Assembly: GCA_020056715.1 (NCBI GenBank) | Contig: JAGVHG010000031.1 | Coordinates: forward strand, 1-41,200 | DNA: 41,200 nucleotides | From: Phycisphaerae bacterium | GTDB taxonomy: Bacteria; Planctomycetota; Phycisphaerae; UBA1845 | Direction of reading: 5' to 3' | Shown: piece by piece, positions 7,652 through 14,262 of the stretch | How positions within the stretch are numbered: the first letter of the stretch is position 1 | Layout: every line of letters starts with the position of its first letter | Notes under the pieces: model-generated | What the model was told of the DNA's origin: nothing | The model's input: only the letters and a program-made list of their open reading frames with translations | Database searches by the model: none | Program-made: the position numbers and the translations under genes

Positions 7652-8808
7652 GTACAGAAGAACTTTATTCAGGCCGCGAACAGACACTGGTCAAGCATTA
7701 CATCCTCGAAAAGTACATCGAGCGTTTCGCCCACATTATCGGGTCATTTTGCCAAACGATTACCTATGTCGATTGCTTTGCAGGGCCGTGGAACGTTTAC
7801 TCTCCGAACCTCGACGATAGTTCATTTTCGATCGCTCTTCGCCAACTTCGGGAAGCCAAGGCAACATACGCCGACCTTGGACGAACATTGAAACTGCGGT
7901 GCTTCTTCCTCGAAAAGGACAGGGACGCGTTCGATAAGCTTCAGAGGTTTGCGGCAACCGTGCAGGATGCTGAGATTCTGTGCCGCAACTGTGAGCTTGA
8001 GGCCGCGATCGACGAGATTTTGCAATTCGTAAATGCCGGTGGTCGCGGCTCCTTTCCATTCATCTTCATCGACCCGACGGGATGGTCCGGGTTTGGAATG
8101 GATCGGATCGGACCACTCCTCAAGCTGAATCCCGGCGAGGTCCTTATCAACTTGATGACCGGCCATATTCGGCGATTTATCGAGTCGCCCGATGAACATA
8201 CGCAGGACTCCTTCAAGGCATTGTTTGGGTCAGCCGACTTCCAGCAGACCGTAGCGGGCTTGTCGGGAATCCACCGCGATGATGCCTTGATCGAGGCGTA
8301 CGCTGCAAACGTGCGGAAAACAGGCGGCTTCAACTATGTGTGTTCCGCGATTGTGCTCCACCCAGAGAAGGACCGGACACACTTTCATTTGATTTACGCG
8401 ACACGGGACCCCAAAGGCGTCGAAGTGTTTAAGCAGGCAGAGAAAAAGGCGATGAGCGTCATGGAAGCTGCCAGGGCTGACGCTCAGCAACGCAAGCGTC
8501 AAACGAAATCCGGGCAGACTGAGTTGTTCGGCAGTGACGCCCTCCATCATCCGGGGTACTACGAATCACTTCGGGAGCATTACACTTCGCGCGTTCACGA
8601 TCGGGTTCTGCTGCTATTGCAGGGCCAGAAACGGATCGCCTACGACGACATATGGGATTCGACGCTGACCGAGCCGCTCGTGTGGGAGAGCGACCTCAAG
8701 GAGTGGATCAAGGAGTGGATAACGAAGGGCGAAGTGCGGATCGAGGGTCGCGAGCCGAAAGAGCGAACCCCGAAGCGTGAACACGGCCATTACCTCGTTT
8801 GGCAATAG
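7648..8808 (+). CDS. tcmP: Three-Cys-motif partner protein TcmP
   Basis: 386 aa, the known genomic partner of DUF5131 three-Cys proteins. It overlaps that gene by 4 bases. Residues 40-47 (YVDCFAGPW) and 138-149 (FIFIDPTGWSGF) look like motif I and motif IV of class I SAM-dependent methyltransferase folds. Between them, CFFLEKDRDAF (about 85-95) resembles the acidic post-I strand. Residues 165-176 (VLINLMTGHIRR) are typical of the family. The C-terminal part (about 310-386), with HYTSRVHDRVLLLL and WIKEWITKGEVRIEGREPKERTPKR, looks like a winged-helix or nucleic-acid-binding end. The molecular function is not established. A nucleic-acid modification or anti-phage role is inference only. Confidence 0.88.
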   Translation: MSTEELYSGREQTLVKHYILEKYIERFAHIIGSFCQTITYVDCFAGPWNVYSPNLDDSSFSIALRQLREAKATYADLGRTLKLRCFFLEKDRDAFDKLQRFAATVQDAEILCRNCELEAAIDEILQFVNAGGRGSFPFIFIDPTGWSGFGMDRIGPLLKLNPGEVLINLMTGHIRRFIESPDEHTQDSFKALFGSADFQQTVAGLSGIHRDDALIEAYAANVRKTGGFNYVCSAIVLHPEKDRTHFHLIYATRDPKGVEVFKQAEKKAMSVMEAARADAQQRKRQTKSGQTELFGSDALHHPGYYESLREHYTSRVHDRVLLLLQGQKRIAYDDIWDSTLTEPLVWESDLKEWIKEWITKGEVRIEGREPKERTPKREHGHYLVWQ

Positions 8809-8831
8809 GGCACCAGGCCAGGCAAAGAGCC

Positions 8832-9017
8832 ATGACCGACTACTCTGGCGGATGGCCCCGACGACCTCTGCTTGTCCGCGTCTGGATACCGCCGTCGGAC
8901 CAGACGGCCATCCAGCGTCAGATCGACGCCACCGATCGCCAGATCGACCAGCTTGTTTACGAACTCTACGGCCTGACCGACGACGAAATCCGCATCGTCG
9001 AGGAGGCAACCCGTTGA
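8832..9017 (+). pseudogene. C-terminal remnant of a type IIG restriction-modification enzyme
   Basis: 61 codons from the ATG at 8832. The last about 35 residues (IQRQIDATDRQIDQLVYELYGLTDDEIRIVEE) are the typical extreme C-terminus of type IIG enzymes, after the target-recognition domain. Upstream of about nt 8900 there is no restriction-enzyme similarity. With the N-terminal piece at 6470-6826 it brackets the DUF5131-tcmP pair. The stop overlaps the start of the PIN toxin (TTGA), and AGGAGG inside its end serves as that gene's ribosome binding site. It may therefore be kept as a translated leader, or be a co-opted small antitoxin-like protein. Confidence 0.7.
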
Positions 9018-9472
9018 GGATTTATCTGGACGTGTCCTGTCTGAACCGTCCGTTTGACGACCAGCGACAGACGCGGATTCGGTTGGAGTCCGAGGCCGTG
9101 ACATTGATCCTTGATCGAATCGATGCCGGCGCTTGGGGGCTTCTTTCGTCCGAAATCGTTCGAATGGAGGTTGCGGCCATGACCGATCGGGAACGGCGAA
9201 GGCGTGTTCAGTCGCTTTTTGCTGACCCAGACGATACAATAAAGTTGACCGAAGAAGTCTCTCGCCGGGCGGCGGAATTGATGAAAAAGGGATTCAAAGC
9301 GGCGGATGCGTTGCACGTCGCGTCGGCCGAGCATCTCAGCGCAGATATATTATTGACGTGCGACGACCGGCTGATCCGACTTGGACGCCGGAATCGCAAA
9401 GAGCTTGGGGTTGCCATTCTGGACCCGGTAGCTTGGCTTAAGGAGGTATCGGATGCATCGAACCTTGAATGA
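9014..9472 (+). CDS. PIN-domain ribonuclease toxin (VapC-like)
   Basis: 152 aa from a TTG at 9014, chosen because AGGAGG (9001-9006) lies 7 bases upstream and because the protein then begins with the family signature (M)RIYLDVSCLNRPFDDQ. PIN toxins are Mg-dependent endoribonucleases with about four acidic residues. Here D6, E47 or E52, D98 (in KAADALHVASAE) and D117/D118 (LLTCDDRL) are in the expected places. It overlaps by 20 bases the next small gene, whose product is probably the cognate antitoxin. The restriction-enzyme tail is just upstream. Confidence 0.88.
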   Translation: MRIYLDVSCLNRPFDDQRQTRIRLESEAVTLILDRIDAGAWGLLSSEIVRMEVAAMTDRERRRRVQSLFADPDDTIKLTEEVSRRAAELMKKGFKAADALHVASAEHLSADILLTCDDRLIRLGRRNRKELGVAILDPVAWLKEVSDASNLE

Positions 9473-9653
9473 CATCAGGCGCGATGGATTGGACGCGTTG
9501 CGAAAGCGCCTTGGCCGCGCCGGGATGATCCGCTTCCTTCAACAATTCGAAACCGGCGCGGGGGATTATGCTACCGATCGGCATGCGTGGGTCGACGCAA
9601 CGCCCTTGGACGCTTTCAAGAAGCGGCGCACACCACGCCGCAGCAAAACATAG
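9453..9653 (+). CDS. Probable antitoxin partner of the PIN toxin
   Basis: 66 aa, starting inside the toxin gene with a strong AGGAGG (9441-9446) 6 bases before the ATG. Sequence DIRRDGLDALRKRLGRAGMIRFLQQFE, then GDYATDRHAWVD, matches a small family usually found beside PIN proteins that open with the RIYLD..C.NRPFDDQ signature. The first half may form helices binding DNA or the toxin; the basic tail KKRRTPRRSK is suggestive. The toxin-first order is less common than antitoxin-first but is seen in this family. The partnership is inferred from overlap and recurring neighbourhood. Confidence 0.7.
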   Translation: MHRTLNDIRRDGLDALRKRLGRAGMIRFLQQFETGAGDYATDRHAWVDATPLDAFKKRRTPRRSKT

Positions 9654-9683
9654 TCTTTGTGACCACTCGCAGAATGGAACGAA

Positions 9684-9905
9684 ATGATGTCGCGCACACC
9701 GAAACTCCTTGATGTGGTCGCTTTGACCCTGGAACTACCCGAGCGCGGACTGGTTCAAGGGCAAGTCGGGACCATCGTCGAACTATTGGATGATAATGCC
9801 TATGAGGTCGAGTTCAGTGACGACCAAGGTCGGACCTACGCAAGCCTCGCGCTTCGACAGGCCCAATTCATGGTTCTCCACCATCGTCCGTTGATGGTCG
9901 CCTAA
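9684..9905 (+). CDS. DUF4926 family small protein
   Basis: 73 aa. The sequence LLDVVALTLELPERGLVQGQVGTIVELL followed by AYEVEFSDDQGRTYA and LRQAQFMVL is the full DUF4926 pattern, a small SH3-like beta barrel. The family commonly neighbours DUF2283, DUF6883 and toxin-antitoxin genes; its function is unknown. The start could be either Met of the ATGATG pair. It lies in line with the PIN module and the two DUF2283 genes. Confidence 0.8.
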   Translation: MMSRTPKLLDVVALTLELPERGLVQGQVGTIVELLDDNAYEVEFSDDQGRTYASLALRQAQFMVLHHRPLMVA

Positions 9906-9926
9906 CCGACAACGTTGGGATTAGTG

Positions 9927-10154
9927 ATGGCCCCCCAAGACGTAGCCCGGTTTCTTCCACTCGTACCGGCGGTATTGGGATCTCCGCATCGGTATCTGTG
10001 GTCCTCGTACGACGCTGAGGCCGATGTCCTATACGTCAATTTCAAGAAACCCAGTCATGCGGACGACAGCGAACTCACCGACGACGACATTATCGTCAGG
10101 TATGAGGGCGAAGAGGTGGTCGGGCTGACCATCCTCCATGCCAGCCGACGTTAA
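9927..10154 (+). CDS. DUF2283 family small protein (copy 1)
   Basis: 75 aa from the ATG at 9927 (a TTG at 9915 would add 4 residues). The C-terminal part, YDAEADVLYVNFKKP followed by DDIIVRYEGEEVVGLTILHAS, is the DUF2283 pattern, a small beta-rich protein of unknown function. The N-terminal 25 residues (VARFLPLVPAVLGSPHRYLW) precede the domain as in many family members. It is 21 bases after the DUF4926 gene. Confidence 0.8.
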   Translation: MAPQDVARFLPLVPAVLGSPHRYLWSSYDAEADVLYVNFKKPSHADDSELTDDDIIVRYEGEEVVGLTILHASRR

Positions 10155-10181
10155 GCACTCCGTATAACCAGCGATTGGACC

Positions 10182-10406
10182 ATGCGTATCACCTATGATC
10201 CCGAAGTCGATGCGATGTCGATCGTATTTCGGGAAACCACGGTCACTACGAAGCACCTCGGCGAAGGGATCGCCGCCGACGTCGACGCCCAAGGGCAGCT
10301 CGCGGGGATTGAGATTCTTGACGCGGTAAAGCGCTTTGGCGGACGAGATACCCTGCGCCAACTTGTCGTCGAGGGGATCGGACCAGCCGTCGCCGCTCCG
10401 TCGTAA
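10182..10406 (+). CDS. DUF2283 family small protein (copy 2)
   Basis: 74 aa. MRITYDPEVDAMSIVF, GIAADVDAQGQLAGIEIL and the tail with KRFGG are typical of DUF2283 proteins. It is divergent from copy 1 (about 30 per cent identity by eye), so this is not a recent tandem duplication. It is the last gene of the island and is followed by 700 bases of repeat-rich non-coding DNA. The function is unknown. Confidence 0.8.
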   Translation: MRITYDPEVDAMSIVFRETTVTTKHLGEGIAADVDAQGQLAGIEILDAVKRFGGRDTLRQLVVEGIGPAVAAPS

Positions 10407-10443
10407 AGACCTCTTGCATGCGCCGGACCCCGCGCTGTCTTTT

Positions 10444-10489
10444 GTAAATCGTAATTCGTAATTCTCCCGCGTGATCGGTGGATCACGCG
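10444..10489. repeat. Heptamer tandem plus perfect 9-bp hairpin
   Basis: Three heptamers GTAAATC, GTAATTC and GTAATTC (10444-10464) are followed by CGCGTGATC (10468-10476), loop GGTG and GATCACGCG (10481-10489). The heptamers belong to the same type as those at 27668-27702. The hairpin could end the island transcript but lacks a T-run. Confidence 0.6.
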
Positions 10490-10554
10490 GCCCCGCCGAT
10501 CACCCCTCACGTTATATCAATGGATGGAGCGCCTCTGCGCCCCCTCCGTACGCC

Positions 10555-10585
10555 GCCTTATGCCTTAGTGCCTAAATGCCTAGCA
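10555..10585. repeat. Short tandem of GCCT-headed 7/8-mers
   Basis: Four consecutive units, GCCTTAT, GCCTTAGT, GCCTAAAT and GCCTAGCA, start every 7-8 bases. This is the same construction (fixed head, variable tail) as the octamer array at 10750-10835. Confidence 0.5.
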
Positions 10586-10749
10586 CAAAGCGCCCGTACG
10601 AAACGAACCCACCGACAAAACGCTAAGCCTTTGTCGGTAAAACACTTATGAAAAGCTGCCCGGAAGAGCAAAGCCACCGAAAGCCACCAAGTGCCCGCGG
10701 GCTTGTCCAGGCGCGCCGGGACAGTCCGGCCTCCTCCGGCTTGTCCTGG

Positions 10750-10835
10750 TTTCGGCGTTTCGACTTTTCGGCGTTTCGGCTTTTCGATTTTTCGGCGTTT
10801 CTGTGTTTCTGCTTTCAGTGTTTCTGCGTTTTCAC
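10750..10835. repeat. Octamer tandem repeat TTTCNNNN
   Basis: About eleven units, nearly all 8 bases long and headed TTTC (TTTCGGCG three times; TTTCGACT, TTTCGGCT, TTTCGATT; then TTTCTGTG, TTTCTGCT, TTTCTGCG). The reverse complement of TTTCGGCG is CGCCGAAA, the core of the short array at 33302-33333 before pilC, so the two belong to one family. Confidence 0.75.
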
Positions 10836-11040
10836 AGGTGCCAGATGTTGACACTCGCAATAAAACTGTACTCGCAAAACGAACCCATTTGACAGCCGTG
10901 ATTCACAAACCAAAGCAAGAACGCCGCTCCCACTTGTCGCCGGTCGATTGCGCCCGCGGCTCGGATCGTTTGCTCAATTGGCATACGGGGTTGTCAGCCG
11001 TCACGTTCGGTGCGGGATCGTGTGGGGAACCCCCTGTTAT

Positions 11041-11059
11041 CCCCCCTTAGCAAGGGGGG
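11041..11059. repeat. CCCCCCTT-AGC-AAGGGGGG palindrome
   Basis: A perfect 8-bp stem (11041-11048 with 11052-11059) has a 3-base loop, 57 bases before the pgsA start. Palindromes of this C-run/G-run type are common dispersed intergenic elements in cyanobacteria and planctomycetes. It could act as a terminator for upstream transcription, though no T-run follows. Confidence 0.6.
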
Positions 11060-11116
11060 ACGTGTTGTCCGCTTCCTTATGGACGCGGTTCGGATTAGCA
11101 TTGAACCGTTGGGTTT

Positions 11117-11737
11117 ATGAAAACGACACTGAATCTTCCCAATCGGATCACCGTCGCCCGCCTCGGTCTGGCGGTGGTCTTTTTTGTGTTGCTTTCGCAG
11201 TATTCCCAGCGTTCGCCCAAGCCGTGGATGCTCGACGCGGCGGCGGTGATGTTCATCGTGGCGGCGGCGACGGACATTTTGGACGGCTACATCGCCCGGA
11301 AGCGCGGGCTGGTCACGCCGCTGGGACGGGTGCTCGATCCGCTGGTGGACAAGATGCTGGTGTGCGGGGCGTTCATCCTCTTCGTCGGACCGGGGTTCGT
11401 GGACGAAACCGGGCACAACGTGACCGAATTCAAGGCCTGGATGGTGGTGGTGATCGTGGGCCGTGAGCTGCTGGTGACGGGGCTTCGTGGATTCAACGAG
11501 TCCGTCGGCAAGGAATTGGGGGCATCCATTCACGGTAAGCTGAAAATGTGGATTCAGAGCGTGGCCGCGCCTACGGTCTTGTTTATCGTGGCCCATGAGA
11601 ACCAATGGTTTTCTTCCGAGGCCGCAACAGGGGCCAAGACCCTTTTGGTTTGGTTGACCGTTGCGGTCACCGCACTGTCCGCGGTTCATTATCTCGTGCA
11701 GTCGCGGCACATTCTGGAGGAGAGTGCTCCGGCTTGA
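11117..11737 (+). CDS. pgsA: CDP-diacylglycerol--glycerol-3-phosphate 3-phosphatidyltransferase
   Basis: 206 aa integral membrane enzyme that makes phosphatidylglycerol phosphate from CDP-diacylglycerol and glycerol-3-phosphate. The CDP-alcohol phosphotransferase signature is complete: DILDGYIAR followed by G-x-x-x-D-P-L-V-D-K (about residues 53-77), giving the two-metal Asp set. The opening NLPNRITVARL is typical of PgsA. Further helices span about 82-100, 110-125 and 150-200. Length is normal. Its stop overlaps the uppP start (TTGA). No clear ribosome binding site precedes the ATG. Confidence 0.92.
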   Translation: MKTTLNLPNRITVARLGLAVVFFVLLSQYSQRSPKPWMLDAAAVMFIVAAATDILDGYIARKRGLVTPLGRVLDPLVDKMLVCGAFILFVGPGFVDETGHNVTEFKAWMVVVIVGRELLVTGLRGFNESVGKELGASIHGKLKMWIQSVAAPTVLFIVAHENQWFSSEAATGAKTLLVWLTVAVTALSAVHYLVQSRHILEESAPA

Positions 11738-12567
11738 GCGAGTTGACCTACCTTCAGGCCGTCGTCCTCGGAGTGGTGCAGGGACTTACGGAATTCCTGC
11801 CCGTTAGCAGCAGCGCGCATTTGGCCTTCGCCCAACGATGGATGGGACTACAGGCCGACAGCCGTTCGATGTTCATGTTCGACGCGATGTCGCACATCGG
11901 CACGCTCGTGTCCGTTGCGGTGGTTTTCCGGGAATCCATGGGTCGCTTCGCGGCTCAGTTCATTCGAGAATGCAGCGTCCGATGGACGGGGCATCGCAAT
12001 GCGTGGAGGATCGCATTGTTGGGGATCGTCGCTTCCATTCCCACGGCAGCGCTCGGACTGGGATTCAAGGAGCGGCTCGAAGCGGACTTCGGGAGGCCGC
12101 GCTGGATCGGCGCTGAGCTTGTCGTGACCGGAGTTCTGCTCGCGGTCATGGCTTTCCTGCCGCGCGGACGACGCGGCATAAAGGCGTTCAAGTGGTGGCA
12201 GGCGGCGCTGGTGGGTATGGCCCAGGGAATCGCCATCGTTCCCGGCATCTCGCGCAGCGGGGCGACGATCTGCACCGCGGCCTTCTTCGGACTGCGCCGA
12301 CGATGGGCGGCGGAGTTCAGCTTCTTCATCGCCTTTCCGGCGATCCTGGGGGGGACCGCAATCCAGTTCAAGGACATCCTTGCCCAGAATGAGGCGCTGG
12401 CAGCAGGGTTGCCGTGGGGACCCATCTTGGCGGGGAGCATCATTTCTCTGCTCATTGGTATTCTCTCGCTCAAATTGTTGGTGAAAGCCGTCATGCGCGC
12501 GAAACTACACTACTTTTCCTATTATTGTTGGGTTGTCGGCGTGTTGGTGATTACGAAGGTGTTGTAG
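11734..12567 (+). CDS. uppP: Undecaprenyl-diphosphatase UppP (BacA)
   Basis: 277 aa from a TTG at 11734 overlapping the pgsA stop, with GGAGGAGAG about 10 bases upstream. The protein then begins SELTYLQAVVLGVVQGLTEF, the normal family opening. UppP is a polytopic membrane enzyme that dephosphorylates undecaprenyl pyrophosphate to recycle the lipid carrier for peptidoglycan. Both catalytic signatures are present: EFLPVSSSAHL near residue 20 and the PGISRSGATI loop. Transmembrane helices are spread over the rest, ending YYCWVVGVLVITKVL. Coupling with pgsA groups two envelope-lipid functions. Confidence 0.95.
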   Translation: MSELTYLQAVVLGVVQGLTEFLPVSSSAHLAFAQRWMGLQADSRSMFMFDAMSHIGTLVSVAVVFRESMGRFAAQFIRECSVRWTGHRNAWRIALLGIVASIPTAALGLGFKERLEADFGRPRWIGAELVVTGVLLAVMAFLPRGRRGIKAFKWWQAALVGMAQGIAIVPGISRSGATICTAAFFGLRRRWAAEFSFFIAFPAILGGTAIQFKDILAQNEALAAGLPWGPILAGSIISLLIGILSLKLLVKAVMRAKLHYFSYYCWVVGVLVITKVL

Positions 12568-12633
12568 TAGAGCAGCCGCCGTTACCATTTCCAATTTCCG
12601 ATTAGAGAACAGCGATCGGAAGGGCTGAGGGGC

Positions 12634-14220
12634 TCAATTCGCGGCGATGGTGGGAGCGTCGGCGTGAATGGCCGCGGTTGTCTCGAATAGCCGCCGCGAG
12701 AACCGATCAGCGACGGATTGAAGCGGCTGGGCCAATACAAACAAGACCAGAAGGGTGGCGGCGCAGAAGTTCACCAAAACGATGCCCCCGAAGGGACTGC
12801 GAACCGCTGCACGGCCGTCGTCGCGCAGGGTCATTTGCACGACGATGCGTAAGTAGAAGTACAGACTGATGAGGGTGTTGAGCACGGCAGTGATCACCAG
12901 GAACCAGCCGAGAGCGGAGTCGAGGTTGCCCAATGCGACGAGGATCCACCATTTCCCGATGAAACCGGCAAATGGCGGCAGGCCGACGAGGGACATCAAG
13001 CAAATGACCATTGGAACAGCGAGCCAGGGGGCGCGGCGGATTAAACCGGTGAAGGCGTCTATGCGGTCACTGCCGGTGTCCCAGACGACCAGGGCGGTGA
13101 CGCCGAAGGCGCCGAGGTTCATGAACAAATAGATCACGATGTAAACGAGCAGGGCGGTTAGACCGGAGGTGTTTCCCCGCGAATCAGGATGAAGGAATAC
13201 GGCGCAGGCCATCATCATGTAGCCGGCGTGGGCGATGGAGGAATACGCGAGGAGGCGTTTAACGCTTCGCTGTTTGTAGGCGGCGAAGTTGCCCACGGTG
13301 CAGGTGACGGCGGCCATGATTCCGATCGTCCAGGCGAGTGGGTGGATCAGGGAGACGGCTGCCGGAGCGTCGACCGCGGCGCAGAAGGTCAACACCAAAC
13401 GGGTCAATAGGATGAGACCCGCGGCCTTGCTCACCACGCTGAGCCACGTCGTGACCTCGATCTTCGCCCCTTCGAAGGCGTCCGGACACCAGAAATGGAA
13501 GGGGACGGCGGAAATTTTGAAGGCGATCCCGGCGAAGAAACAGAGCAGTCCGGCGATGGTGAGCAACCGATTATCGCCGACGGTGAGTTGGGAGACGACG
13601 TACTGGGCCACATTGGCGACGCTGAGGCTTCCGACCAAGCCATAGAGGAGGCTGGCGCCGTAGAGCATGATCGCGGCGCATACGGCGCCGAAGATCATGT
13701 ATTTGAGCGAGGCCTCGGCCCCGAGACGATCGCGCTTGTCAAAGCCGACCAAGGCGTAACTCGGCAATGAGGCGACCTCGATGGCGACGACGATCATCAG
13801 CAGGTTCGCAGTACTGACCATGAGGGCCATTCCCAGTGCGCTTCCCAGAAGCAAAACGAAGAACTCCGGCGCGTTGCGCTCGGTCTTGGCGGAGCCGAGC
13901 CACCAGAGGTAGGTTATTGCCGCCAAAAATGCGATCAGAATGATTTGAAAACAGGCGGAGAGATTGTCGGCGACGAGCAAGCCGGCGGCCGGTTGCGTCG
14001 ATAGGCCACTGAAGCCGCGCGTGGCGACGGTGTCGGCGACGCGAATCGCCAACACGAATGCCGCGACGATGCCGAGAGAGGCCGTTATGGCGATGACCCG
14101 CGGGCTTCGGCCCACGACCAACGGACACGTCACTACAGCTAACATGGTGGCTGTCAGTGTAAGGATCGGTGAGAACAGGAAAAGATGTTCACCGATGGGG
14201 ATGTTAGTCCAAAGCGTCAT
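12634..14220 (-). CDS. nuoN: NADH-quinone oxidoreductase subunit N
   Basis: 528 aa, antiporter-like proton-pumping subunit and last gene of the operon. About 14 transmembrane helices are visible. The conserved core shows KISAVPFHFWCPDAFEGA (discontinuous helix region with the key Lys), SKAAGLILLTRLVL, and KQRSVKRLLAYSSIAHAGYMM. The family proline-rich GLPPFAGFIGKWWI appears near residue 410. Length is slightly above E. coli NuoN (485). It faces uppP tail to tail across 66 bases. It is separated from nuoM by 42 bases. Confidence 0.95.
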   Translation of the reverse strand: MTLWTNIPIGEHLFLFSPILTLTATMLAVVTCPLVVGRSPRVIAITASLGIVAAFVLAIRVADTVATRGFSGLSTQPAAGLLVADNLSACFQIILIAFLAAITYLWWLGSAKTERNAPEFFVLLLGSALGMALMVSTANLLMIVVAIEVASLPSYALVGFDKRDRLGAEASLKYMIFGAVCAAIMLYGASLLYGLVGSLSVANVAQYVVSQLTVGDNRLLTIAGLLCFFAGIAFKISAVPFHFWCPDAFEGAKIEVTTWLSVVSKAAGLILLTRLVLTFCAAVDAPAAVSLIHPLAWTIGIMAAVTCTVGNFAAYKQRSVKRLLAYSSIAHAGYMMMACAVFLHPDSRGNTSGLTALLVYIVIYLFMNLGAFGVTALVVWDTGSDRIDAFTGLIRRAPWLAVPMVICLMSLVGLPPFAGFIGKWWILVALGNLDSALGWFLVITAVLNTLISLYFYLRIVVQMTLRDDGRAAVRSPFGGIVLVNFCAATLLVLFVLAQPLQSVADRFSRRLFETTAAIHADAPTIAAN

Positions 14221-14262
14221 GCCGAGTAAGCTCGAAATAAGGGTCTACGTATGGGGAACATA

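Larger units (their letters stand above)
10407..11116. other. Repeat-rich non-coding gap
   Basis: 710 bases without a credible gene separate the accessory island from pgsA. It contains heptamers (10444-10464), a perfect hairpin (10468-10489), a gcct-type tandem (10555-10585), an octamer array (10750-10835) and a C6/G6 palindrome (11041-11059). A 100-codon leftward open frame over 10558-10860 is only the octamer array read as protein (repeating KRRK/KPK). The promoter of pgsA should lie at the right end, but none is clear. Confidence 0.6.

Noticed and set aside
10750-10835. Possible CRISPR-like array
   Set aside because: Units are 8 bases with no unique spacers and no cas genes nearby, so it is a short tandem repeat.
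10558-10860. Leftward 100-codon frame rich in KRRK/KPK
   Set aside because: It is the TTTC octamer array read as protein, with no independent coding evidence.
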